Source: BRH-c25 sp964447145
GTDB lineage: Bacteria; Bacillota; Clostridia; Lutisporales; Lutisporaceae
Length of the DNA: 15,251 bases
Assembly (NCBI GenBank): GCA_964447145.1
Contig: CAYURW010000064.1
Span: 1 to 15,251 of the forward strand
Direction: 5' to 3'
Both the position numbers and the translations under genes were made by a program. Under the pieces are notes generated by a model. That model ran no database searches. It had not been told where the DNA came from and saw nothing but the letters and a program-made list of their open reading frames with translations. Below are positions 1 to 6,852 of the stretch, piece after piece (the first letter of the stretch is position 1; every line of letters starts with the position of its first letter).

Positions 1-2
1 CC

Positions 3-20
3 GATAAAATTCTTTTTATC
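3..20 (-). terminator. Possible hairpin downstream of ssrA
   Basis: A perfect 7-bp inverted repeat (GATAAAA / TTTTATC, 4-nt loop) lies about 20 nt past the tmRNA 3' end. It is where an ssrA terminator would be expected, but the stem is very AT-rich and any U-tract would fall outside the window. The call rests on position and symmetry only. Confidence 0.3.
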
Positions 21-38
21 AATAGATGGTACTGTATT

Positions 39-426
39 TGGTGGAGGCGAGGGGAATCGAACCCCTGTCCGAAAGCATCTTGGTCACAGCTTCTCCGAGC
101 GCAGCTTTTGTATTAAGGTCAGGCGATACACCCCTTACAGGGAATGTCCCCAACTTGTTCCCTCTACTGCACGCCCAAAAGCAGGCTTACAGCTTCAGTA
201 GCTTCATAATGCGTCAGTTGCCTCAAAGCTTTGGCAGTGACGTACCCCGCTAAATGACGCCCAATCCCAAGGTGCGGGAACCCCGGGTTGAACGAGCAGC
301 CTTTAGGCTGCTAACGCGTAATTTTCGTTAGCTTTTAATTTTAAGTTTCCAGCTTTTTTAGGTGCCTCTGGGACCACCGCTCGCTGCCACGGCCTCAACT
401 ACCCCCGTCGAAACCATTACGCCCCC
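39..426 (-). ncRNA. ssrA: Transfer-messenger RNA (tmRNA, ssrA)
   Basis: This is tmRNA, which with SmpB rescues ribosomes stalled on non-stop mRNAs and adds a degradation tag. The 5' end GGGGGCG (426-420) pairs over 7 bp, with one G-U, with CGCCTCC next to the 3' end, forming the tRNA-like acceptor stem. The terminal ACCA is encoded, with CCA at 41-39. A T-arm (AGGGG-TTCGATT-CCCCT) lies just inside the 3' end. The 5' domain carries the typical GTAATGGTTTCGACGGGGGT. The tag reading frame is at 332-303 and its stop codon sits in the loop of a 6-bp hairpin (311-296), as in helix 5 of one-piece tmRNAs. The length of 388 nt is normal. The mature 5' end is only 3 nt from the smpB stop, so the RNA is either cut out of a smpB transcript or made from a promoter inside smpB. 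Confidence 0.97.
303..332 (-). other. ssrA: tmRNA tag-peptide reading frame (ANENYALAA)
   Basis: The resume codon GCT (332-330) opens a nine-codon frame, A-N-E-N-Y-A-L-A-A, closed by TAA (305-303). With the non-templated alanine carried by tmRNA the added tag would be AANENYALAA. The ALAA end is the usual ClpXP-type degradation signal of tmRNA tags. The stop codon sits in the loop of the hairpin GCAGCC-TAAA-GGCTGC. Confidence 0.93.
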
Positions 427-429
427 GTA

Positions 430-891
430 TTAATAATCTTTCCCTCTGAATTCCCTTTCCATTTCCCTTTTGGCATCCCGCTCAGCAATATCCCTGCGTT
501 TATCGTGAAGCTCCTTGCCTTTTGCCACTGCAAGCTGAACCTTTACCAGGCTGCCCTTCAGGTAGATCGAAAGAGGTATCAGAGTGTAACCCTTCTGCTG
601 AACATATCCTATGAGCTTGTTTATTTCATATTTGTGCAGCAGGAGTCTTCTTGTCCTCATGGGGTCTTTGTTGAATATGTTGCCCTGCTCATAAGGGCTT
701 ATATGCATATTGTATACAAAAATTTCGCCCTTATCCACTCCGGCATAGCTGTCCTTCAGATTGACGCTCCCCTTTCTAACGGATTTTACTTCCGTGCCGG
801 AAAGCTCAATGCCGGCTTCGTATGAATCCTCAATGAAGTATTCATGTCGTGCTTTTTTGTTTTGTGCAATTGTTTTTGTACTGACAGCCAT
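430..891 (-). CDS. smpB: SsrA-binding protein SmpB
   Basis: SmpB is a small RNA-binding protein that binds the tRNA-like domain of tmRNA and brings it to the stalled ribosome. The 153-residue length fits the family. Family features seen: an N-terminal start into IAQNKKARHEYFIED, the core GIELSGTEVKSVRKG (residues 27-41), NMHISPYEQGN (61-71), the basic DPMRTRRLLLHK (76-87) and the C-terminal KGKELHDKRRDIAERD segment with a basic helical tail. I chose the ATG at 891 because the homologous region begins there. In-frame starts further upstream (TTG at 948, ATG at 921) would add residues unlike the family. The ribosome binding site is weak (GGGG about 8 nt upstream). A strong promoter lies 75-100 nt upstream. 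The stop codon is 3 nt from the mature 5' end of ssrA, the RNA partner of this protein. Confidence 0.96.
   Translation of the reverse strand: MAVSTKTIAQNKKARHEYFIEDSYEAGIELSGTEVKSVRKGSVNLKDSYAGVDKGEIFVYNMHISPYEQGNIFNKDPMRTRRLLLHKYEINKLIGYVQQKGYTLIPLSIYLKGSLVKVQLAVAKGKELHDKRRDIAERDAKREMEREFRGKDY
433..461 (-). promoter_or_regulatory. Possible ssrA promoter within the 3' end of smpB
   Basis: On the minus strand TGGAAA (461-456) and GATTAT (438-433) are separated by 17 nt and placed so that transcription would begin at about the first base of mature tmRNA (426). Each hexamer matches the sigma-A consensus at 4 of 6 positions, so this is only suggestive. The -10 would overlap the last smpB codons. 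Co-transcription with smpB and 5' processing is the alternative. Confidence 0.3.
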
Positions 892-925
892 TTTTATAAC
901 CCCACAACAGACTTTTCGCATGCCC

Positions 926-946
926 GGATGGGTATTATTCCCACCC
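926..946 (-). other. Hairpin in the smpB leader
   Basis: GGGTGGG and CCCATCC form a 7-bp stem (one G-U) around a 7-nt loop, about 12 nt into the predicted smpB leader and 35 nt ahead of the ATG. No U-tract follows, so it is not an intrinsic terminator. It could be a leader stability or regulatory structure, or chance. Confidence 0.4.
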
Positions 947-965
947 AAAATTGGCGCGCATTTAT

Positions 966-993
966 ATTATATCACCCTAAACTCTTATGTCAA
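966..993 (-). promoter_or_regulatory. Sigma-A promoter for smpB
   Basis: A perfect -35 TTGACA (993-988) is followed after 16 nt by a perfect -10 TATAAT (971-966), which is extended (TGA directly before it). The start would fall near 959, giving a leader of about 68 nt before smpB. Transcription could run on into ssrA. Confidence 0.85.
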
Positions 994-1112
994 CGCAAAT
1001 GAAATAATGAAACATAATTGTAATCTCCAAGTCGTTTGACTAAAGTTTCCGTTTTTTTGGCAAAAATGTATATGGAGATATTGCCGCCCATGTTTCTTCG
1101 CTACATTTCGTG

Positions 1113-1148
1113 CCCATTGCCTTTTTATTCCCATGTGCCTTTTCATTT
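1113..1148. repeat. Short imperfect tandem repeat after rnr
   Basis: Two adjoining copies on the + strand, CCCATTGCCTTTTTATT (1113-1129) and CCCATGTGCCTTTTCATTT (1130-1148), lie just past the rnr stop. A more diverged partial copy starts near 1087. I see no convincing intrinsic terminator in the rnr-smpB spacer. Confidence 0.5.
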
Positions 1149-1155
1149 CAGGCAA

Positions 1156-3294
1156 TCAGGCCAAAACAAAATCGATGGTCCTGTTTGTTACGTCTGCGTT
1201 CTGCACTCTTATACGGACTTCGTCTCCGATTTTATAGGTGCTTCTGTGCCTTTCTCCTATAAGCATGTGGTGCATCTCATCATACTGATAGTAATCATCC
1301 TCCATGTTACTCATATGCACCAATCCTTCAATAGTATTTTCCAATTCCACAAACATCCCAAAGGATGTTACACCGGAAATTATTCCGTCATATTCTTCCC
1401 CGATCCTGTCTCTCATATATTCAGCTTTTTTCATATCCTCGACTGCTCTTTCCGCTTCATCTGCCGCCCGCTCTCTGACAGAGGACTGTTCCGCAATATC
1501 CTCAATTACTGATTGAAGATAGGATACCCTTTTATCGCTGAGCTTTCCGTGGATATCCTCCTTTATTATCCTATGTATCATAAGGTCGGGATATCTTCTT
1601 ATAGGAGAAGTGAAATGACAGTAATATTTGGCTGCAAGCCCAAAATGCCCCATTCGTTCTGACGTATACCTGGCTTTTTTCAAGGAACGAAGCATAATAG
1701 TATTTATTATCCTTTCCTCTTTGGTTCCCTTTATCTTTTCCGTAAGCTGCTGCAGCGTTTTTGGATGAATATCGGCGATTCCCTTCAAGTGATACCCAAA
1801 ATTGAATATAAACTCATTGAAAGCCTGAAGCTTTTCCTCATCGGGATCTTCATGGACCCTGTATATGAAAGGTACCTCCTTCCAATACATGTGTTCGGCA
1901 ATAGTCTCGTTGCAAATCAGCATGAATTCCTCAATAATCCTCTCGGAGATCCCTCTTTCATAGGCCATTATTTCTATTGGTTTCCCTTCTTCATCCAGAA
2001 TGATCTTTGTCTCATTGAATTCAAAGTCGATGCTTCCCCGCCCGCGCCTTTTGCCGTTCAGTATTTTCATAAGCTTTTCCATGCTCTTGAAGGTATCTAA
2101 ATAACTGCTGTACCTTGCCGTTATCTCAGGGTCCTCCTCGGAAAGTATTTTGTTCATGTTTCCATAGGTCATTCTTTCCATTGTTTTTATTACGCTTTCA
2201 TAGATCTCGTATCTTTTGACCTTGCCTTTGTCGTCGATCTCCATATCACAGCTTAATGCAAGTCTTTCTATCTGCGGGTTGAGGCTGCAGATTCCATTGG
2301 AAAGCTTCCTGGGAAGCATAGGCACAACCCTGTTTATCAGATAAACACTTGTACCCCTTTTTAATGCCTCTTTATCCAAATATGAGTTTTCAAAAACATA
2401 ATGGCTTACGTCGGCTATATGCACTCCCAGCAGGTAATTGCCATTTGGTAATATCTCCAAAGAAACGGCATCGTCCAGGTCTTTTGCATCTTCCCCGTCT
2501 ATTGTGACTATTACTTTGTTTCGGAGATCCCTTCTTTTCACTATATCCTCTTCCGCCACCAGCTCAGGTATTTTTGAAGCCTGGCTTTCCGTCTCGGGAG
2601 GAAATTCCTCCGGAAGGTCATATGCCTTAATAATTGAAATTATGTCTGTCCCTGCATCATTTTTGTGGCCTATTACCTCCGTTATTTTACCCTCGGGGTT
2701 TCTCCTTGCTTCCGGCCACCTGGTTATTTCTGCGACGACCTTATATCCGTTTTTTGCTCCGTTGAAATCTGATTTGGAAATAAAAATATCCTGATAAAGC
2801 CTTCGATCGTCAGGTACCACAAAGCCAAAGCCCTTCCCCGTCTCAAAGGTTCCAACGACTGTGTTGTTTGCCCTTTTCAGGATCCTTATTACCTCTCCCT
2901 CGCGGCTCCCTATACCCTGTCCTCCGCCGGTAAGCCTTACAATTACTCTGTCGTCGTTCATTGCGCCGTTAAGGTCCTCGGAAGGTACAAAAATGTCTTC
3001 TATGTCTTTGTTATCCGGTATGAGAAAGCCAAAGCCTTTTCTATTTCCCTGGATCCTGCCCGGAACCATGTTCATTTTTTCTGTCACGCCGTATTTATTT
3101 TTTCTTGTAACTATTATGCTCCCCTCTTCAAGAAGCGAATCAATTATCTCCTCGAATTCCGATGCATCAATAGAATCTTCCTTAAATGCCTGGACCAGCT
3201 CCTTGTATGTCATTGGCTTATATGTGTTCTCTCTCATGGAGTCTAACAGTTTGCCCTTCATTTCGCGGTTTATCACCTTTTGTGTGTTATCCAA
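1156..3294 (-). CDS. rnr: Ribonuclease R (3'-5' exoribonuclease)
   Basis: RNase R degrades structured RNA from the 3' end, including tmRNA-released non-stop messages, which fits its place beside smpB and ssrA. The 712-residue product has the family order: an N-terminal winged-helix region (about 10-75), two cold-shock/OB domains with FGF motifs (88-90 and 156-158), the RNB catalytic domain (about 255-585) and a C-terminal S1 domain (about 632-711). Catalytic acids are visible in TIDGEDAKDLDDAV as D266, D272, D274 and D275, and HFTSPIRRYPDL is at 560-571. The protein ends with S1 and lacks a long lysine-rich tail. The start is TTG at 3294, 10 nt after AGGAGG (3310-3305). It overlaps the end of the esterase gene by 8 nt, so translation is probably coupled. 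An ATG in the same frame two codons earlier is followed at once by TAA. Confidence 0.96.
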   Translation of the reverse strand: MDNTQKVINREMKGKLLDSMRENTYKPMTYKELVQAFKEDSIDASEFEEIIDSLLEEGSIIVTRKNKYGVTEKMNMVPGRIQGNRKGFGFLIPDNKDIEDIFVPSEDLNGAMNDDRVIVRLTGGGQGIGSREGEVIRILKRANNTVVGTFETGKGFGFVVPDDRRLYQDIFISKSDFNGAKNGYKVVAEITRWPEARRNPEGKITEVIGHKNDAGTDIISIIKAYDLPEEFPPETESQASKIPELVAEEDIVKRRDLRNKVIVTIDGEDAKDLDDAVSLEILPNGNYLLGVHIADVSHYVFENSYLDKEALKRGTSVYLINRVVPMLPRKLSNGICSLNPQIERLALSCDMEIDDKGKVKRYEIYESVIKTMERMTYGNMNKILSEEDPEITARYSSYLDTFKSMEKLMKILNGKRRGRGSIDFEFNETKIILDEEGKPIEIMAYERGISERIIEEFMLICNETIAEHMYWKEVPFIYRVHEDPDEEKLQAFNEFIFNFGYHLKGIADIHPKTLQQLTEKIKGTKEERIINTIMLRSLKKARYTSERMGHFGLAAKYYCHFTSPIRRYPDLMIHRIIKEDIHGKLSDKRVSYLQSVIEDIAEQSSVRERAADEAERAVEDMKKAEYMRDRIGEEYDGIISGVTSFGMFVELENTIEGLVHMSNMEDDYYQYDEMHHMLIGERHRSTYKIGDEVRIRVQNADVTNRTIDFVLA

Positions 3295-4069
3295 TTACAT
3301 CACCCCTCCTTTCATTCTCGTCAATCTCAATTTTGAATGATGATTTAGCTTTAATAAAATTATATACTTCTTCAAAAACCCTATCCTTTTCTACGTCACA
3401 GGTTATCACATGGCCGCTTTTGTGCAGGTAGACTATGCTTTTATCCTTGGAACCCAACCTGTTATATATTATATTGCCGCTTGCCGGGCTGACTGTTCTG
3501 TCTCCGTATGACTGCATAATAAGTATGGGCTTTTCTATGGCTCCAAGGTTTGCCTTTACGTACCTTACCAGCCTGAAAAAATTGTACACGCTGACCATGG
3601 GTGACTTTTCGTAGCTAATAACGTTGATTTTCCTTTTTGGCGGCCTTCTCAATATGTGGGCCCGGAAATTCCTTTCTATGTAAGACAAAGCGGCTTTTCT
3701 GCCGTGCAGCCTTATGGGGGCCGAGAGAGTTGCGGCGCCTTTTATGTCGTAATTTCTTGCCAGATATAAGGCCAGCAGCCCCCCCATGGAAAAGCCCACT
3801 ACAAATACCTCATCACATTCCTGCTTAAGAGCTTGATAGCCCTGGACTGCTCCATGGATCCAATCTCTATAATTGCTTTTCTTCATATCTTCAGGCACTG
3901 TGCCGTGCCCTTTCAGAAGTATTCCCTTTACCGTATACCCCTTATCCCTAAGGTATTCTCCAAGAAGGCGCATTTCGGAGGGAGTCCCTGTAAATCCGTG
4001 AATAAGCAATACTCCTATGTTGCTGCCTTTATAATAAAATTCTTTTGCAAATTCACTTTTCATGTTCAT
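3287..4069 (-). CDS. Carboxylesterase / monoacylglycerol lipase-type alpha/beta hydrolase
   Basis: This is a cytoplasmic serine hydrolase of the short-chain carboxylesterase family (Geobacillus Est30 / Bacillus YvaK type), 260 residues with no signal peptide. Visible features are the oxyanion-hole motif HGFTG (24-28), the nucleophile elbow GFSMGG with S94, a candidate acid D190 in SYGDRTVSP and the catalytic histidine H220 in KSGHVITCD. Together they make a complete triad. The ATG at 4069 has a GGAGGTG site 9 nt upstream; a second ATG at 4063 would be too distant. The gene overlaps rnr, and the same esterase-rnr-smpB-ssrA order is known from Bacillus. The physiological substrate is not known from sequence. 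The link with RNase R is conserved neighbourhood, not proven function. Confidence 0.9.
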   Translation of the reverse strand: MNMKSEFAKEFYYKGSNIGVLLIHGFTGTPSEMRLLGEYLRDKGYTVKGILLKGHGTVPEDMKKSNYRDWIHGAVQGYQALKQECDEVFVVGFSMGGLLALYLARNYDIKGAATLSAPIRLHGRKAALSYIERNFRAHILRRPPKRKINVISYEKSPMVSVYNFFRLVRYVKANLGAIEKPILIMQSYGDRTVSPASGNIIYNRLGSKDKSIVYLHKSGHVITCDVEKDRVFEEVYNFIKAKSSFKIEIDENERRGDVIG

Positions 4070-4350
4070 TCAATAAAACACCTCCGCAACAATTATTATT
4101 TCACATTTACAACATAACATTCAGATAACATTTTTATTGAAAAAACGGAAGTAAAAGCGCAGTCGCAATGCATAGAATTCAGACTGCAATGTAAAGATGC
4201 ATGTTACAAGATGCAAATACGGAGTACAGGGTGAAGATACAAGTCGCAATGCCTCGAAATATTGTACAGGCAAAGGCCTATGTGCTATGTGTTGAAACAT
4301 CGGGCAACCAATACGCAGTCGCATTGCGCAAATGCGCAGCTACAACATAC
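4070..4350. other. Spacer between hppA terminator and esterase gene
   Basis: This gene-free stretch holds the esterase ribosome binding site (GGAGGTG, 4085-4079), an AT-rich segment (4091-4145) and a block of short dispersed repeats (4157-4330). Because hppA ends in a terminator, the esterase-rnr transcript should start here, but I cannot point to a confident promoter. I see no credible protein-coding frame. Confidence 0.6.
4157..4330. repeat. Dispersed copies of an AGTCGCAATGC motif
   Basis: AGTCGCAATGC occurs exactly at 4161-4171 and 4242-4252, and with one change (AGTCGCATTGC) at 4317-4327, about 75-81 nt apart. A looser form (AGACTGCAATG) is at 4181-4191. The third copy is flanked by GCGC and followed by another ATGCGCAGC. 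The surrounding sequence is also rich in ATGCA and TACA words, suggesting decay of a longer repeated unit. Confidence 0.55.
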
Positions 4351-4411
4351 AAAACACAAAAAAGGAGATGATATTCAACGGGATAATAGCCCCGGATCAT
4401 ATTTCATCTCC
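4351..4411 (-). terminator. Intrinsic terminator of hppA
   Basis: On the minus strand GGAGATGA (4411-4404) pairs with TCATCTCC (4371-4364). Further inner pairing includes a CGGG/CCCG helix (4394-4391 with 4382-4379). The outer stem is followed by TTTTTTGTGTTTT. It begins about 45 nt past the hppA stop. Confidence 0.85.
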
Positions 4412-4456
4412 TCTTATTACATAATTATCTGCCTTTAATGCTCCGGCAGTCCCATG

Positions 4457-6421
4457 CTACATGAACAGCGGTGCAAACACCAATGCAACAATGGTCATAA
4501 GCTTTATGAGAATATTCATTGAGGGTCCTGAGGTATCCTTAAAAGGATCTCCTACGGTGTCGCCTACGACAGCAGCCTTGTGGGCCTCGCTTCCCTTGCC
4601 TCCCAATTCGCCTGACTCTATATATTTCTTGGCATTATCCCATGCACCGCCTGCGTTTGCCATCATTATGGCAAGAAGAACGCCTGTGACTACCGCACCT
4701 GCTATTAATCCTCCCAAAGCGCCTTTACCCAGGAATATACCTGTGGCTATAGGTACAACAACAGCTAAAAGTCCGGGTATAATCATTTCTTTTAATGCTG
4801 AAGCAGTGGAAATATCGACACATCTTGCATAGTCAGGCTTCACGGTGCCTTCCATTATTCCCGGCATTTCCCTGAACTGTCTTCTCACTTCTTCTATCAT
4901 CTGGTTAGCGGCTTTGCCAACCGCTTCCATTGTAAGAGCTGAAAACAGGAAGGGCAGCATGCCTCCTATAAACAATCCTACCATTACCTTCGGATCGAGA
5001 ATATCTATTGTAGATAGATTAACTGCCTGTGAATAAGATACAAACAATGCAAGAGCTGTCAATGCAGCGGAACCGATTGCAAAGCCCTTGCCTATGGCTG
5101 CGGTGGTATTGCCTACTGAATCAAGCTTGTCTGTAACAACCCTCACTTCTTTGGGAAGCCCTGCCATCTCGGCTATGCCTCCTGCATTATCTGCTATTGG
5201 GCCGTATGCATCAACTGCAACGGTCATACCGGTCGTTGAAAGCATGCCTACAGCTGCAAGAGCAATCCCGTATAGTCCTGCAACCTTAAATGACACCAAT
5301 ACTGCCAAAGCTATGAAAATAACCGGTGCAACAGTAGAAAGCATTCCTACTGCAAGGCCGCTTATTATTGTAGTAGCCGGTCCTGTACCTGACTGTGCAG
5401 CTACTTTCTTAACATATTTGTAATCGCTGGAGGTATATATCTCCGTAAGAAAACCTATTATTGCCCCTACAATAAGCCCTGCCGCAACTGCCCAAAATGC
5501 ATCCAGGTTGCCGAACATGTAGCGACTCAGGAAAAATGATGCAATTATCACTATTATTGAGCTTCCATAGGTTCCCCTGCTAAGAGCGCTTTGAGGATTG
5601 CTTTTTTCATCGGTTTTTACAAAAGCAGTTCCTATAATGGAAGCTATTATCCCTATTGCGGATAAAAGCAACGGAAACATGACTCCTTCCACTTTCCCGG
5701 CATAAACTATCGCACCCAGGGTTATTGCAGATATTATTGCGCCTACATATGATTCGAACAAGTCCGCTCCCATACCGGCCACGTCCCCTACGTTGTCCCC
5801 GACGTTGTCTGCAATGACTGCAGGATTCCTTGGGTCGTCCTCGGGTATGCCTGCTTCCACTTTCCCTACAAGGTCAGCGCCAACATCGGCGGCCTTTGTA
5901 TATATTCCTCCGCCTACGCGGGCAAACAACGCAATGGAGCTTGCACCCAATCCAAATCCGGTCACTATATTTGCGTCTTTAATAAAAATATATAAAATTC
6001 CGACACCCAAAACTCCAAGGCCCACAACACACATGCCCATTACAGCACCGCCTCGGAACGCTATACCCAGGGCTTCGTTCTGCCCTTTCTGTGCTGCATT
6101 TGCAGTCCTGGCGTTAGCTTTTGTCGCCACCTGCATTCCTATGTACCCTGCCAGTACCGAACATCCGGCTCCGGCAATGAAGCATAATGTGGTCAGCCAG
6201 CTCTTGAGGAATACCCCTATTACTACTGATAATACAAAAACAAAAGCTATCAATACCTTGTATTCCCGGAACAGGAATGCCATTGCCCCTTCATGAATAT
6301 ATCCCATAATGGCCTTCATTTTGTCATTTCCGGGATCCTTTTTGGCTATGCCATTGGCAAGTATCCAGGCAAAAATTAGTGCAAGTACCCCGGACAGTGG
6401 AGCGAGAAACATTAATTCCAT
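4457..6421 (-). CDS. hppA: Membrane-bound, K+-dependent-class ion-pumping pyrophosphatase
   Basis: This integral membrane enzyme couples hydrolysis of pyrophosphate to H+ and/or Na+ export. The 654 residues are largely hydrophobic segments (roughly 14-16 helices expected for the family). Signatures seen: GGGIYTKAADVGADLVGKVE (170-189), the acidic PPi/Mg2+ loop EDDPRNP (194-200), DNVGDNVGDVAGMGADLFES (205-224) with D220 and E223 at the ion gate, and the C-terminal GDTVGDPFKDTSGPS (620-634). GNTTAAIG (437-444) carries Ala441 and Gly444, the combination of the K+-dependent subfamily; K+-independent enzymes have Lys there. The gate glutamate is compatible with a Na+ pump but also with some H+ pumps, so the ion is not settled. 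AGGAGG (6435-6430) lies 8 nt before the ATG. Terminators on both sides make it a single-gene unit. The PPi released by biosynthesis would be its substrate. Confidence 0.96.
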   Translation of the reverse strand: MELMFLAPLSGVLALIFAWILANGIAKKDPGNDKMKAIMGYIHEGAMAFLFREYKVLIAFVFVLSVVIGVFLKSWLTTLCFIAGAGCSVLAGYIGMQVATKANARTANAAQKGQNEALGIAFRGGAVMGMCVVGLGVLGVGILYIFIKDANIVTGFGLGASSIALFARVGGGIYTKAADVGADLVGKVEAGIPEDDPRNPAVIADNVGDNVGDVAGMGADLFESYVGAIISAITLGAIVYAGKVEGVMFPLLLSAIGIIASIIGTAFVKTDEKSNPQSALSRGTYGSSIIVIIASFFLSRYMFGNLDAFWAVAAGLIVGAIIGFLTEIYTSSDYKYVKKVAAQSGTGPATTIISGLAVGMLSTVAPVIFIALAVLVSFKVAGLYGIALAAVGMLSTTGMTVAVDAYGPIADNAGGIAEMAGLPKEVRVVTDKLDSVGNTTAAIGKGFAIGSAALTALALFVSYSQAVNLSTIDILDPKVMVGLFIGGMLPFLFSALTMEAVGKAANQMIEEVRRQFREMPGIMEGTVKPDYARCVDISTASALKEMIIPGLLAVVVPIATGIFLGKGALGGLIAGAVVTGVLLAIMMANAGGAWDNAKKYIESGELGGKGSEAHKAAVVGDTVGDPFKDTSGPSMNILIKLMTIVALVFAPLFM

Positions 6422-6453
6422 CCGATAATCCTCCTAATACAGAAATATGGTAC

Positions 6454-6466
6454 GCGGCAGTGCCGC
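6454..6466. promoter_or_regulatory. Perfect GCGGCA-N-TGCCGC palindrome in the hppA leader region
   Basis: A 13-nt perfect inverted repeat lies about 33 nt ahead of the hppA ATG. It sits between a possible -35 (TTGAGT, minus strand about 6475-6470) and a weak -10 near 6448. Since the preceding secG transcript terminates at 6496-6526, a promoter is needed in this space. The palindrome could be an operator or a leader hairpin. Neither promoter hexamer is strong. Confidence 0.35.
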
Positions 6467-6495
6467 ATACTCAAATTATTCATAATACAGCCTAT

Positions 6496-6526
6496 AAAAA
6501 TCGGTTCAAGCTTTGCCAAAACCGAT
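6496..6526 (-). terminator. Intrinsic terminator between secG and hppA
   Basis: On the minus strand ATCGGTT (6526-6520) pairs perfectly with AACCGAT (6506-6500) across a 13-nt loop, followed directly by TTTTTAT. It separates secG from hppA by transcription. Confidence 0.85.
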
Positions 6527-6530
6527 CTTT

Positions 6531-6593
6531 GCCACTTGACTCCCCTGCGGCACACTATTGGTGCAGCCCTTCGTCCGCCGCAAATTGTCAAAT
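6531..6593 (-). other. Foldable segment after secG, before the terminator
   Basis: Between the secG stop and the terminator the minus strand can form nested helices. TTGAC (6591-6587) pairs with GTCAA (6540-6536), and inside it TGCGGC (6582-6577) pairs with GCCGCA (6551-6546) around a 25-nt loop. The arrangement of a folded domain then a terminator ahead of hppA resembles a cis-regulatory RNA. I recognise no known riboswitch class and no clear promoter just upstream. It may simply be a structured 3' UTR of secG. Confidence 0.3.
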
Positions 6594-6619
6594 ATGATAT
6601 AGGCTATTATTATTCAGTG

Positions 6620-6850
6620 TTATTTTACTATTACCAGCACAACAGACAGAACCATAAACAGAATTGCGCTTGCTGTCGTCAATTTGGAGAACAAGGCTTC
6701 ATACCCCTTGCTCACTTTTTTGCCGAAAAGCTGTTCTGCTCCTCCCGCTATCGAACCGGACAACCCGGCGCTCTTCCCCGGTTGAAGAAGCACGCTGACT
6801 ATCAGTACCAGGCATACAATGTACTGTATGATAACTAAGGCTATTCGCAC
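6620..6850 (-). CDS. secG: Preprotein translocase subunit SecG
   Basis: SecG is the small third subunit of the SecYEG membrane channel and aids SecA-driven protein export. The 76-residue product has two predicted membrane helices (about 3-22 and 58-75) joined by the conserved loop LLQPGKSAGLSGSIAGGAEQ (21-40), typical of Firmicute SecG. I chose the GTG at 6850 because GGGAGG (SD core GGAGG, 6863-6859) lies 8 nt before it and the protein then begins directly with the first helix. An ATG at 6871 in the same frame has no usable site and would place charged residues ahead of it. The gene sits between the glycolytic operon and hppA. In Bacillus secG directly precedes the esterase-rnr-smpB series. 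Confidence 0.93.
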   Translation of the reverse strand: MRIALVIIQYIVCLVLIVSVLLQPGKSAGLSGSIAGGAEQLFGKKVSKGYEALFSKLTTASAILFMVLSVVLVIVK

Positions 6851-6852
6851 TC

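Noticed and set aside
26..253. 75-codon + strand frame over ssrA
   Set aside because: It covers the tmRNA 3' half in antisense; RNA structure fully explains the sequence.
1036..1512. 158-codon open frame on the + strand overlapping the end of rnr
   Set aside because: It lies antisense to the conserved S1 domain of rnr, has no recognisable domain and no strong ribosome binding site. Other long + strand frames here are likewise antisense shadows of conserved genes.
4121..4324. 67-codon minus-strand frame in the hppA-esterase spacer
   Set aside because: The sequence is repeat-derived, with no family likeness and no Shine-Dalgarno of note.
5793..6296. 167-codon + strand frame opposite hppA
   Set aside because: It is antisense to the most conserved hppA motifs. 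Its Pro/Thr/Ala-rich composition is the complement of membrane-helix codons.
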